A DNA stretch of 64,000 nucleotides from Phlebiopsis flavidoalba (lineage: Eukaryota > Basidiomycota > Agaricomycetes > Polyporales > Phanerochaetaceae), in the NCBI GenBank assembly GCA_035772785.1, contig JAOCPU010000024.1:425663-489662 (forward strand), read 5' to 3'. How positions within the stretch are numbered: position 1 is the first letter of the stretch; each line of letters opens with the position of its first letter. The notes beneath the pieces were generated by a model. That model was not told the origin of the DNA and searched no databases. It saw only the letters and a list, made by a program, of their open reading frames with translations. Of this stretch, positions 36,494 to 47,798 are shown one piece after another. The translations under genes were made by a program, and so were the position numbers.

Positions 36494-38774
36494 CTAGTCA
36501 TCCTCGTCCCAGTTTGCCCGCCTGTTGTGGGATTTTGGGTCCGCCTGCCGGCTTGCTCATAATGATACTGTCGACGCTGAGCACAGAGACCGCGGCTTCA
36601 GTCGCAAGACGTATCGTCCCAAGACTTCGCCGCCAGGGAATCCAGAATTTGTGTTCTGACGCATCGAGAGTACCATCGGTCTCAGCCTGATGGGTGCGAG
36701 AAATATTAGGACAGTCCGTATTGCAAAGCGAAAAGACGTACCTCGACATCGACACCCCACACCTCACCGCCCTCTTCCTCGTGCTTGGCCCAAATTTTTG
36801 CTGACGACCCTCGTTACACCCTCGGAGCCGCCCCAAAGCGTTCTCCGCCAGCGTTTTTGGTATAAACCTCCAGAGCTGTCGCCCAGCGACGGACACCGTG
36901 CTGCGAGAGACCCTTAAGGCCAGCGCCGTAGAAACGCGTAGGTCGAGGTGTCCACTCGCTTTGCCAGCTCGAGCTCCGTCCGTAGCACCCCGCGCCTCCT
37001 GGTACCAACCGGCCATCTTCAATCAACAAAGCCTTGATTGACGTTGACACTAACCGTCGTCCACGGCACGTTCGAGATCCATCGCACGGATGGTTCGTGG
37101 TGGCGGCGAGGGTCGCGGGAGGAAACCGTGATCACCGAATGGTCGCAGTCCTCGTCTTCTCACCAGGACGCCTCCGCCCGTGTTGTATCTCTTCGCTTAG
37201 TCGCCTCTCTACCAGTTTGGGCACAGCCAAAACCGGTGACTCATACGTGGTTCGCCACCGATTTCGATGGACTCAATACCTCGACGTAGCCGGCCTCTTC
37301 GGTGTTAGGCGCACCAATGCGAGCACGAGAGGGGCACTAGCGTCTAGCAACAACGGCATAGTAGCTCGAGCAGGTCGTAATTTTTACATGAGAGAAACCT
37401 TGAGGACGGGCGATGTTCTACTTTCTGTGTCAAGTAGTGCAGAGCAAGCTCGACCTCGGCCGACTGATCGATCCAGCAATGATGAACCTTGACTCCCGAG
37501 TCCGCGATCGTCTACCCGACAGGAAGATCTATCCGTGCGTTGACCTCGGCTGCCAGTCGAAGCAGTCTAAGACCGCTGCCTTTTCAAGATGTTTCTGCTT
37601 CGCCAGTTGTGAAGTTTGAGCATCTCACATCCTTGTTCTTGATGAGGACCAAGTGCCCTTGGTCTCAGTCTGTGCGATGTCAAGGTGCCGCAAGTAAAGA
37701 CCGCAACCTTGGCCTCTCTTACAAAACACGTTTGATCATACCTGCGGACATGTTCGTAAGAATGTCCCTTGTGAGTGTGTGTGATCCACACACACCTTCG
37801 GGCTTCCCTGCCAAACACCATTCCACCGAAACCACCTTGCTTCCTGCCAAGCTAGTCCACCCCATGATCTTAGACACACGGACATTATCGACATTGTGAA
37901 GTTCTTCGGGTTTGGAAGGCATTACGGTCGACGCGGACAGCTGCTTCTGCTACGAGTGATATGAGCAAGCGTGTCTTCGAAGCCGTACTGCTTGGATTGC
38001 AATTGGCAGGCTTCAATGCAGTCGCCAACTCTGCATTTTGTAAGTGGTGTGGGGAGAGACGAGGGTATGAGAGCTCTGCTTGCAGTAATGTGAGATTGTC
38101 AATACATGGAGCATATATTGACGCCGTGGACGTACGTACTCTCAAGCTCCCTCCAGGCTTCTTTTTTGACGGCAAGCTCATATCCACGGGTGATCTCACT
38201 CGGGTGAAAGAGACCACCATTTGATCAATAGATGTTCAGCCTTCTTGAGAAGCTCTCCCCGCTAGGATGATGACACCATGTTCGTCGCGTATTTTATCTG
38301 CCCATCTAAAACGTCACATGTCAGGTTCTGCTCGTGGGCATCATAGCAAAGCGAATACGCACTTCGAGGTACCCTCCTGAGCTTGCGAAGCCATAACGAG
38401 CAGTTTCGCAGCTGGATGAACGACTTTCCACACTCGCGGAGGATAATCGTGGCAGCATCGGACGTGACGAAAAGCTTTCCAAGATGGTTAATCAAGAGCT
38501 TGTTGCGACCTTGTAAGAACGTCAATTCTGCGAAGAACGAGCTTTACGCGCGACACCATACCATTTGGACCAAAACTTGTCCTGACGAGATCTGACAACT
38601 CCGCGACTGCTTGGGATATTCCTCAGGACAGCATCTTCAAGTCCTTGCAGATGCTAACAGTAATTGCATAGTTCAAGTCAAAAGCAGCAAACCGTCGAGG
38701 GATATCGATAATTACCTTGGTACCCCTCCTTGAATAGCTGGGATGTTGTTGGCCTTTCGGAACTTGAGCGACAT
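36494..38774 (-). CDS. CCT8: T-complex chaperonin (CCT/TRiC) theta subunit
   Basis: CCT8 is one of eight subunits of the cytosolic ring chaperonin that folds actin and tubulin. Order on the minus strand: MSLK with VPK after one missing base (38774), QAVAELSDLVRTSFGPN (about 38620), NKLLINHLGKLFVTSDAATII, TNMV, GELLKKAEHLL, a HPSEITRGYELAVKK stretch, SKQYG, NVDNVRVSKIMG, AKVAVFTCG, DGRLVPGGAG (near 37015), YGAGLKGLSQHGVRRWATALEV, KTLAENALG, AETDGTLDASEHKFW, ATEAAVSVLSVDSIIMSKP and an acidic end after QAG near 36494. These match the family's apical, intermediate and ATP-binding equatorial segments. About 550 residues are expected, and introns are present. Frame breaks are numerous. Plus-strand frames across it are shadows. 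Confidence 0.88.
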
Positions 38775-39310
38775 GGGCCGACTGGGTGTAGATGACTTTT
38801 AGGGAGAGTATATGACCAATGGTACTGTTTTCTCGAGCCTTTGGCACGCACGGCGCACTTACAATGTATTGTGATCGGCGATCCTGTGATGGGGTTGCCT
38901 TTTTAGACAAACCGCGCGCGCCTTGACACAGCTTCGCAGAATCGTGCAGTGACTAATAGAACGGGATGAGTTGCTTTATCATCGATGTACCAGTCGAAAG
39001 TCGCCCATAGGTCCACAATGCTCTCTAAAATCAAATCATGAAGAACCACTGCCAAATTCATGCGTTAAAGCGGAAGAGATCATACGTTGCAGTGACAGAA
39101 GTAATATAAGCAAACCCTTCGAAGCATCAGTATCGAACCTAACAGGTCTACTAGAGACTACTCGTGTACTTCCGGCCACAAACATTCCAATCTGCGACCT
39201 CCTCCGGGACCAGGAAAGATTATCCTGCTCATACTTCCAAGCGCAATTTTGTGCTTCGTTTCCCTCCAATTATTATTGAATGTGACACACACCTTCCCAG
39301 CAGTCCTAGG

Positions 39311-40077
39311 TCAGAGTACTCTGCGGGCTGTCGGGTACAAGCGCGAGTCTGCCCAATCAATGAGTACTGCGCGAGTCGGTTTATGAGGAGGACCGTGTGA
39401 AGAGGTAATTGCCCAAGATTCAGTCCCAATGACAGACTCCAAGTTGCTGTCTCGATATCCTGCGTACCGCGTCAAGGAGCGTTTGAATAATCGAGGGCGA
39501 GTAAGAACGCGAATGTCGAGTTCCTTGAGCGTGACCGCATTTTCGATGAACTCGATCAGAATGGTGGGAGGATTTAATAGAACGCTGAGAGAAAAGTCAT
39601 GCGGAGAAAAGTAAAAGCAGCAGAGAGATCGAGGTGTCCCGTGTCCATAGAACACCGGTACAAACGAGCCTTGAACGGGTGCCAAACACTTGTACGCCTC
39701 GACTTCGGACATTTGAAGGGTTTTGCACGTCAAGTAAGAAAAAAATTACTTCCCAATTATCGAGCTGAACAAGCTCGGGACCTAATGCAGAGCACCATTT
39801 CGTGAGCGCTGTCCACAGTTGGTGTCCGCGGGTAGGCTTTTCTCGACCTTAAAAAAAAAAGCGTCAGACATCGTATGTACCACACTGTGGCGCAATCACT
39901 CTCGTGCCCGAGGGATAATAGCGGGGGTCAAAGATCATATGACAATGAAATCGAGAGCCCTCACGCAATGAGCATGAGAGAGACGGTGTCTGAGCGATCA
40001 ACTCGCAAGAGGACGACTTGAGACCAGGTAAAAAGAGAAATGCTGGACAACCGCGGCGCGTACACGGTCACAGTTGA
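39311..40077 (-). CDS. Protein-kinase-like protein, copy 1 (broken)
   Basis: Belongs to a fungal kinase-like family also present at 46933-47798. Shared order: an N-terminal segment LFTWSQVVLLRV, then DPRYYPSGTR (DPRY in both copies), FFLTCKTLQMSEVEAYKCLAPVQGSFVPVFYG, LIEFIENAVTLKEL and, near 39430, CHWD then a TGA, then LGNYLF, which fits the HxDxxxxN catalytic loop with a stop in it. It ends with VLIDWADSR, the position of the metal-binding DFG-type motif. The glycine-rich ATP loop is not seen. It may be active after frame repair or a pseudokinase. Confidence 0.55.
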
Positions 40078-40809
40078 ATTTGCAGGGTCACCAGCCAGAG
40101 ATATGGAAATCATGCAGAGTACCCGCTGATCGTCGAGGTATGCGCATGGGGGGTATATGTGACTTCGTCTTATTAGGCATGCTGCACTGGCTTTGTAAGT
40201 AGCGGGGTCGCGGACGTGGGCGATCGCGTTGTAGTTTGGCGTTGTGTGACCGAGGTTGGAATCCGGATTCTTGATTGAGACAGGGCCGGCTGCGCTGGGT
40301 AGATATGATGACTTGGCTCGATCGCACCGATAGTTTCGTGTGGACACGATGTTAATTAATGTAATGACATCGGCGAATTGAGCCTGTTTTGTCGTTTTGT
40401 TCTTGTTTTTTTTTTTTTTGTTTTTTTTTTTTGCTTTTTTTTGCGTTTGTTTTGGGGTTTGCTAAAGTCATATTGGGTGTGATGCGCTTGGGATTGGGCT
40501 CCTCCCGGGGGAGGTGGGCTCCGTGCAAGTGGTTGGGGATGTCACTCACTTTTTGGTATTCCCGATAAAATTTTATGGCGGTAACGACAAAGATTAAGAT
40601 TCATTTTGATGACGTAGTACTACTGATACTGGGAACGAAAACAGAAAAAACTACAGGATACAGTGCTACTGAAGCGGTTGAAAAAAAGTAATACACATTG
40701 TCAATCTGTTGAACAGCGTCCATCATGCTAGAAGAATCAACTGGTACAAATCTTTCAAACGAAAAGACAATAAAATAGTCGAGAAGTCAAGTCCTGAACA
40801 GCCATGTTA
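40078..40809. other. Intergenic stretch with T-rich run
   Basis: The plus strand at 40380-40450 is dominated by T tracts (runs of 10-17). The matching Lys-rich minus-strand frame is a low-complexity artefact. Parts near 40080-40350 may be upstream exon sequence of the kinase-like gene. Confidence 0.5.
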
Positions 40810-42330
40810 CTAGTTAGTAAGCCTCCCGAGAAGGGATGGCCATGGAACGGACGTTCCCCATCTGTATTCGGATGGAACACGATAATCGAGTGAGGCGCGA
40901 TGGCCCTTCTCCGGGGGTTGCAAATCTTTCGTGTCGATGGAGAGGTTCGTGCGACGCATCATATGACTTCTCGCTCCACACTTCAAATTCTTAGCCTCGT
41001 ACGCAGGATTTGGCACAACCGTGTCTTGAGGGTCGTATTCGTGCTGGTACGGGGAGGAGCTGGCAACGTTTCGTGGACATCCAGAGACTCCGCGAAAGCC
41101 CCACAATGAGGTGATGCTGGAGATTGCGACATCGCGATGGCGAGTGTGGTAGGAGCTGGTAAAGGAAAAGCGTAGGAAATCTATTCGAGTGGTGTGGGAG
41201 AGACTTCTCCGAGAACCTATGCTCTCTCCAGCTTGGGGAAGGAGTAGAACGCGGAGTCTGACCGTCTTTCGAGGGTACGGGTGCTTCTCAGGGAAGCGGG
41301 GTGCGGGCGGGGGAAGCAGTGGCGCCCCTTGTAACATCTCCTAGTGTTCGCATATTGATATGCAGGGCGATGTTGCGTCGATGTCGCTGCAGATACTTGC
41401 GACGGGTAAAACGGAGGACAGGACTTTCCGGCTCGTCCGCAGTCTCCGCAGAACGGGCGGTTTTCTTGGAGCGGGTCGAGGGGACGCGGAGAAGATCGTT
41501 CGGGCGCACAGTCCTGTGAAACGTGGATTTTTGCTTGCCAACGCGAGTGTGGGGGGGGTGATCGGACGGGGGCGCCCCCCCCCACGGCGGGGCCCTGCCA
41601 CTCCGGCTGGGCGCTGGTCGTGGTTCTGTCTTCAAGAATGTGGGGCGGGACACCAAGACTGCGCAACTGGTGTTTCCGAAGTCATGGAAAGACGACGGTG
41701 TCATAGGCTTCGTCGGAGGAGTGGGTTTCTTGAGAATGGGGACCGGGCGCGCAGGAGATGCTGGTCTCTGTGCCTCAAAGGGGTTTGGAAAAACCTCTCC
41801 TGGCTTCCCGACCTTATTGAGGCTCGGCACTCCAATTAGGGACACCTCTGAGCCGAGGGAACCTCGGACATGGGTCGTATTCCCGTAGTGGAAAGTGCCT
41901 CTGCACTGTCGTTCGTGGATCGGCGCATACACAGGGACTGTTGACCCAGACGTCCCAATCGTCGGATTCCGAAGTCGAGATAGTAATCGCGGGATGGAAT
42001 CTTGAGCATGTCGTCATTTTCCTTCTTGCGATGGTACATATCCTACGAAGAAGAATGTCGCCCACACCGACCATTAATAGGTCCGATGAGCAGAGCTGAG
42101 ATCAGCAACAATGATTGGCCAGCAGGCGTAACTGCCATGGCTGCTAGATGGCCTACGACACTGTTGTGCAGCAGACTTTTCCCACCGAATCGCAAAGAGG
42201 GAGAATCCTACCATTGGTTTCTGTCTGCGCACTTAATCTCTTAGTTGGTCCAATAGCTGTGCTCTGGGCGACTTGCTGCGGTAGGTTTTTAAGAGGCTCA
42301 AGCAACAATGGTCGAGATGAGTAGCAGGAG
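40810..42330 (-). CDS. Putative proline-rich membrane protein
   Basis: Reading on the minus strand: a hydrophobic segment AAMAVTPAGQSLLLISALL with LIGPING near 42100, then MYHRKKENDDMLKIPSRDYYL, a long Pro/Ser/Arg-rich region (ASPARPVPILKKPTPPTKPMT, VLRFTRRKYLQRHRRN) and a C-terminal part with YQHEYDPQDTVVPNPAYEAKN and RRTNLSIDTKDLQ, ending at 40810. This suggests a short membrane-anchored protein with a basic cytosolic tail. No family recognised. Frames change several times, so exon limits are unknown. Fragments up to 42600 may belong to it. Confidence 0.4.
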
Positions 42331-43691
42331 GAAACGCGAATTCGAACCACCTCGCCTCATATTGCAACCTCCTGAAAAAAAGTACAGGTTTCGGGACCGC
42401 CGTCATAGCCCACGGGGTTGGATAGTCTCAGGCGCAGTACCGCGGCCATGGCCGAGTGTGTTTCGGGCCGCGAAGCATCATCAAGCAGGGAGTGCTCACA
42501 TCGCTTGGTGTATGACCACGGTGCCGTTTTATAACCTGCAAGGCACATCCACAGCGGACTCGCGCAGTAATTGTATGCGAGGCGTCCACCATTCATCATA
42601 CATCAACGCTTCTTCGCGTCGGTTACCATAGATATAGTGTCCCCCCGCCATGATGCGATCAATTTCCCGTGAGCGGGCTGACCGGTCGGCCACGCGTACG
42701 CGTCATGTTCTCTTGAACTTCGCCTTCGCCTCACCAGCGTAAAACTGGCAGACTCTCGCATTGCGACGAAACCACACTCTTGTCCGATCCAGCCTACACT
42801 ATAGAGAAAGCATCTTCCTTCTATATTAGTGCAGGACTTGTAACAAAATATGTCTACGAAGGCAAGTCACCGAGCAGTCAATCATCCCAGTGACACGGCG
42901 ACCGACCGCAGCTTTACTCTGGACAGTCTGGCGAGGCAGGCATGCCAGGCACAAGGTACGTTCGCTGGCATTTTTATTCTTGGAGTTCCGCCTCTATCGC
43001 TGACTGTACTATAACACGCACAGCGTGTGCATTACAATCATGCTTGAATAATACACGTACAGCCCCGAAAAAATGCAGTCATCACATGCGCAAACCTATA
43101 TACAAGTGCTGCTGCGCGAACTTCTACGAGGACGACTGAGGGACAAAAGAGAGTCGACAGCTTGCCCCATGCCCACCGTTACGAGACGTTGGCTAAAGTC
43201 CCCATCCTGAATCTGGCTAGGTTCGTGTCACGTTCATCTCGCAGAAGACCGATCTTGTCACATGTGTCTCATACTGTTATTCAGTAGCTGTGTGACTCAA
43301 TTTACAGAGTACCATTAATTATAAACTCAACTCTGCTGCGTGAATCGTGACGACAGACTTGTTAATCGAGCAATATTCCGCGTCAACGCGTGGCCGAAGC
43401 AAGAACCCCGACGGCCGACGTTAATGTCGCGGGCCATGCTCGAAATGCGTGGATTGTAATGTTAGCACACAGTAAGCCGAGGCAAATATCGAAACCAAGT
43501 GTTTTGGTATCACATGAAACCCTCGCTTAGTCCAAATTTGCTGGACGATTCCCAAGGGTGTGTGAACCCCATCGAGAGTTTGTCAGGTGTGTACATTCGT
43601 TCTGAGAGGATGCCGTCACTTGGAGTTGCTTAAAACAATGGGGTCATATCGCTTGCCCCAAGCTATCTACTAATCAGGCAGCATTACATTG
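42331..43691. other. Intergenic stretch before the GST gene
   Basis: No supported gene. Divergent flank between the membrane-protein gene (minus) and the GST gene (plus). Small frames at 42308-42631 and 42942-43139 have no motifs. Confidence 0.45.
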
Positions 43692-43698
43692 TATATAA
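43692..43698 (+). promoter_or_regulatory. TATA box of the GST gene
   Basis: TATATAA, 83 nt before the ATG at 43775. Confidence 0.65.
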
Positions 43699-43774
43699 GG
43701 TGCCTTCTCGCAGGAGCTTGTGCCATTACGCACCATATACATCCTGGTCAGAGAAAACCGCCTCCAGACCAGCA

Positions 43775-44770
43775 TGTCTCACCGAAAACAGTTTACGTTG
43801 TACTCCATCGTGGTTTGGGACCTAATGTCTGGTACGTTTGGTTATCTTCTTGTTGTGTCGTACTGTCTCGATTACATGATGATACCCACGTAGGAAAGTC
43901 GAAGATGGTACTTCGCGAGATGGGGCTGACCTTTGAAACGATCTTCCTCGATCTCAGTAAAGGGGAGCACAAGGCCCCCGCGTTTTACTCAGTACAACCC
44001 CAATGGTCGCATTCACGCCGCGCTCATTGATCATCACAACAATGACTTCGTAGTTTGGTATGCAAATTTGATATGTCATTTTGTTCTTTGATTATGTTTA
44101 TATTAATATCGCATTACGCCGGGAGTCCAACGCTATCATTTATTACATCATCGAGAAGTACGACACCGAACACAAAATTTCAGCTGCAACGCTGGAAGAT
44201 AGGGTGATTCAACAGCAGTGGATGTACTTCCAGGCATCTGGCCAAGGCTCGTCTCCGCTTTTTCGCCTTCGATTTTACTGCCAACCATGACATATCGAAC
44301 AGCCCATTTTCGGCCAATGTGGATGGTTCACCATAGTTGGCCCCTCCGACCAGCGCAACCCCGTTGTCGCTGAGCGATACAAAAAGGAGATTCTCCGCGT
44401 CTTTGGCGTCTTGAACGATGTCATGTCTAATCGCCAGTGCGCTCATGGGCGACAAGTTTACCGTTGCTGACATATCATTTGTCATGTGAGAGCGCTTTTC
44501 ATGCACGATTTCCTTCTTCCGCCTTCTCCCGCTAAGCTAACAAGCAACTAGATGGAACGACATTGGCATCTATACTTTTCTTGAAGGATTACAACGGTTC
44601 AACTGTGAAAAATATTTCCCCAACTATCTATAGGTGAGCAGAAATTGATGTTGTATATGTATGAAGGTTGACGAGAATTCTTGTCGAGGTGGCACACCGA
44701 AATGTGTAAGATGCCTTCGATTGGAGATACCATAGGTCTGCGGAAATCGTTGATGGTGAACTGCCATTGA
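43775..44770 (+). CDS. Glutathione S-transferase (Ure2/GTT-like fungal class)
   Basis: Conjugates glutathione to electrophiles or reduces peroxides; cytosolic. Exon 1: MSHRKQFTLYS, HRGLGPN. An intron (about 43832-43892) is followed by KMVLREMGLTFETIFLDLSKG, EHKAPAF and NPNGRI, the thioredoxin-fold glutathione site. A further intron leads to RESNAIIYYIIEKYDTEHK (the ESNAII element), then TLEDRVIQQQWMYFQASGQG, ERYKKEILRVFGVLNDVMSN, DKFTVADISFVM, an intron, WNDIGIYTFLEGLQRF and a last exon RWHTEMCKMPSIGDTIGLRK, ending at a TGA at 44768-44770. An in-frame TAG at 44631 results from one extra base. Length of about 230 residues is normal. Indels lie near 43985, 44260-44310 and 44440. It has a TATA box 83 nt upstream and an SDR gene next downstream on the same strand. 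Confidence 0.82.
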
Positions 44771-44965
44771 ATGTTACGTTTAATCCGTGACATCTACTGC
44801 GTGAGTCGGGCATTAGTAATCGTAAATCTTGGTCACCAATCTACTTCCTTGCGCCGTCAAAACACATATTTGAGAGTCGAAAGTGAACGCACCGGCTCGC
44901 AAAGCACGTCATATAGAACATCTCGTTCTCACGGGTTCGGCCTCGGGCGACGCGACTCGGGTGGA

Positions 44966-44971
44966 TATATA
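44966..44971 (+). promoter_or_regulatory. TATA box of the atypical SDR gene
   Basis: TATATA, 66 nt before the ATG at 45032. Confidence 0.55.
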
Positions 44972-45031
44972 CCGAATGCGAACACGAAAGGGGCATTCAC
45001 ACCGTGTTGATCTCCCTTTGTGCACTTAGCT

Positions 45032-46164
45032 ATGTCCGCGAAAACACCTGTGATTATTATCGCCGGCGTAGGAAACGGGACGGGACCGGAACGGGAGGCT
45101 TTACAGCGTAGGTCTTGATCGTCATAAAGAGGGATAGCCGAATTGACCTGGATAACAGCCGTGAATTCACTAAACTCGGCTACAAGGTCGGCCTAATCGC
45201 AAAGAACAAAGATAACCTTCAGAGCCTCGCCGACGAGTTGAAGACCTTCGGGTGGACAGGTAGCTTTCCACCCCACACAGAGTTCCGCGCAGGCTGACTA
45301 TGCGTCGTACCAGCTATCCTCCTACTTCGCCGTACAGAAATACGGGTTTGACGAGATCGCGGCGGCATGGGCCTTTTTCCGCCAGGAGTTTGCTGCAGAC
45401 GAAATCGTGCGGCGCTTTGGAACGTCCACCAATGTGTCTGAAGGCGTGCGCAAAAGCCGTGTCCTCGAGATGCAGCGCGGACGATATCCAGCGTGTGAGC
45501 GACGCGGACCTTCGGGTTCGTCGCCGGATTTGCGTTTGCACAGGAGGCTGTGCGAACTTTCCTACTAAACGAGTGAGAAGGGTCTTGTGTGAAAAGTTTT
45601 CGAAAGGCTTACCAATCGCGATTTATAAAGGCCGAACGAGCACGGGAAAGAGGGGCTTCCTTGTGTTCACAAGCGCAACCGGCGCGAGGCGGGGCGCGCC
45701 CAACTCTACTGTCACCGCTACGGGAAAGTTTGCAATCCGCGGGCTCTCGCAAAGTATTGCGAAAGAATTCAAGGAGCGCGATATCCACGTATGATCAATT
45801 CGTCTGGGAGGCGGGCATGGCTCACAAGTATATTCAGGTTTCGCACGCCATTATCGACGCAATGATCTTGACGGAGAGGTGGAAGGTTATGTTTTGGCGA
45901 GGAATGGTATTCAGAGAAGACCAAGGATGAGACCCACGCCACCGCGTCCATGCCCGTGAGCATCGCTAAGGTGTGTAAAATAGGCCTCATCATTGGCTGG
46001 ACACCTGTAAAATGAGTCCTGTAGGCGTATATTTATCTCGCTCAACAAGACCGCTCAGCCTGGACCTGGGAGTTGGATCGTAAGTTGTCAAAGCAAGTTA
46101 TTGGGAAAAGGTTACTGACAGAAATTGCCCAGTCCGGCCATCCCACGAGACATGGACGTGGTAG
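45032..46164 (+). CDS. Atypical short-chain dehydrogenase without a classical YxxxK
   Basis: NAD(P)-binding SDR of a family with the glycine motif AGVGNGTG. Start MSAKTPVIIIAGVGNGTG. An intron at 45108-45158 joins to REFTKLGYKVGLIAKN and LQSLADELKTFG, then YGFDEIAAAWAFFRQEFA, SDADLRV with FAFAQEAVRTFLLNE, an intron ending AAAG near 45630, KRGFLVFTSATGARRG, TVTATGKFAIRGLSQSIAKEF, an intron to VSHAIIDAMILTERW, MPVSIAK, an intron to YLAQQDRSAWTWELD, and a last exon RPSHETWTW with TAG at 46162-46164. In TATGK the usual catalytic tyrosine position is threonine, so this is not a classical SDR. Frame breaks near 45090, 45290 and 45440. Substrate unknown. It follows the GST gene by about 260 bp. Confidence 0.78.
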
Positions 46165-46932
46165 GGAGAATACAGTTCTCCATATCCGTATGGTAATATA
46201 CGTGCGGCAATAGCCTACACGAGAATATCACGAGTTCATAGAGAATCTTGACCGGAAGAATTATTTCTTTGAGCAATAAATGAAAGCAGCCTTGTTAGAA
46301 GGCATCCAGGTGCAGGGCCACATCAGCGCGTGTCTGGCAGCCTTGAAAGGCGAGATCAGTGGGGAAGGTGAAACAGAAGAGCAGTGACGGTGGGGCGCGG
46401 GAAAGTGCGACGCGAGATCGCGTCTGATCGCGTAGGCGCCTTTTAATCACGTGCGTGTTTTGATTGGCACGTGCCACGGACGCAAGCGGGTCGCGCGGGA
46501 CTGCTAGTACCGTGTTGTCCTTGAGCTTGAACCACAACCAGAAGCATCCACGAGCTTTGAGTGTCTTCAAGAAATAAGCATGGAAGTATTCTCCATGTCA
46601 ACAGTTTATTGTGGCTGTATGCTGATGCTGCATACTAACAAGAGCCCCTGCCCCGTGCGATTCCAGCCGGGTATGTACTTACTCTGGACTCTGGTTCTAT
46701 GCGCGGTCTTTTTGACATATTCCGCTCAAGATATTCGGGCCGCCGGCAGTATCTCATATCAGGGGCGATTATATTCTGAAAAGAATAGAAAGCTCTTACG
46801 TAACAAGAGGGAGACGCTGTCAGATGCGCCGGCACCGAAGTTAGTTAGTCCTCGAAACATGACTACACTAATATTTAATCTTGCCCAGGTATATGCAGAA
46901 CGCAAGGAAACATCCCCGTCCATATCCCACAG
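46165..46932. other. Intergenic region with paired E-boxes
   Basis: Two CACGTG sites lie 20 nt apart at 46448-46453 and 46468-46473, the second within TGGCACGTGCCA. A minus-strand frame at 46295-46570 (91 residues) overlaps them and has no motif. Sequence from about 46860 may be the 5' part of the following kinase-like gene, since an acceptor-like CCAG lies near 46889. Confidence 0.45.
46448..46473. promoter_or_regulatory. Two CACGTG E-box motifs, 20 nt apart
   Basis: CACGTG at 46448 and again at 46468, the second inside the 12-nt palindrome TGGCACGTGCCA. CACGTG is a known basic helix-loop-helix site. The target gene is not clear; the kinase-like gene starts about 460 nt downstream. Confidence 0.4.
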
Positions 46933-47798
46933 ATGCCTGAGCACCCTCAGCCGTACGACCCGCCTGGCGTACCTACAACCAGGCTCAGAGCTCACACAGT
47001 CCACCTCGACGCCTCTCCCACCACCATCCACGCCCACGTCATCCGCCACCTCCCCTTCACCATGACCCAAGTCGTCCTGTGCTCACTCACAACCCGCACC
47101 GCCGCCCTCCCAAGCTCGCTGCATCCCGGCTCACCCTTCGTCATGAAGATCTACGACCCACGATACCGCCCACGGCCCCCCACCCGACACAGACACGCCC
47201 GCGTGGACATACGCCACAGAGCGCGAGGCCGTCCCGCGTCACCAGGGGCGCCTCACCAAACATGTCCGTGGGTTCCTGCCCCGAGGACGCCGGCCTCGAG
47301 AGCTGGTAGGAGTTCTTCTTCCTCCGGAGCAAGTTGTGTCAGACGACAGAGGTCGAGGCGTATGCCGCGCATGCGCGCATGGGCGGCCGCTCCAGGGCGC
47401 GGCGGTGCCCACGCTTGTAATGGACAACGGCACCCTCGACTTGTCGCTTGCGGACCCCGGGCGGGCGATCCGGGCCGCCGTCGTTCTGCTCGAGTACATC
47501 GAGGATGCCGTCACGCTGGGTCAGTTTGATGCTCGGATGCTGGAGCTTCGGTCGTCGATGCGTTTGTTGACCGCCATGAAGCGGATGCAGGAGCTCGGGG
47601 TGTCGAATCAACGACCTGCATGACTTGGCCAGTACCTCGCTGCCCCCGCGCGCAGCTAGGCCGACCCGCTGCTCCTGATTGACTTTGAAGATTCTGGCTT
47701 TCGAGATCTGGACGAAAACGGACGAGCAGTGGATGGAGTATATAACATGCAACAATTTGTTTGAGGACCACAAAGAGGTGGATCGCAAAGAAGTTTAG
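46933..47798 (+). CDS. Protein-kinase-like protein, copy 2
   Basis: Paralogue of the gene at 39311-40077. Start MPEHPQPYDPPG. An N-terminal segment FTMTQVVLCSLT is followed by PFVMKIYDPRY (a VAIK-like lysine), an acidic linker, then after frame changes EFFFLRSKLCQTTEVEAYA, LQGAAVP, VLLEYIEDAVTLGQFDARML, MKRMQELGV, a NDLHD loop and LIDFEDSGF-type residues near 47690, with the end DHKEVDRKEV and a TAG at 47796-47798. The catalytic Asp of the loop and the acidic DFE-type motif are present, while the loop Asn is unclear. At least four frame breaks. It could be an aminoglycoside-phosphotransferase-like or protein kinase; the family substrate is unknown. Confidence 0.6.

Noticed and set aside
36427..37050. 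C-terminal CCT8 region first considered as an unknown or C2-domain gene
   Set aside because: The order of GRLVPGGAG, YGAGLKGLSQH, AETDGTLDASEH and VSVLSVDSIIMSKP is that of the chaperonin theta subunit.
37961..38224. Plus-strand frame of 87 residues with an apparent intron at 38041-38086
   Set aside because: It is antisense to the CCT8 gene, whose conserved blocks run through this interval on the minus strand. The splice-like sites are chance.
40352..40549. Lys-rich minus-strand frame
   Set aside because: It is produced by the T-tracts at 40380-40450 and is low complexity only.
42335..42355. Possible tRNA B-box (GGTTCGAATTC on the minus strand)
   Set aside because: No A-box or acceptor-stem complement at the right distance.
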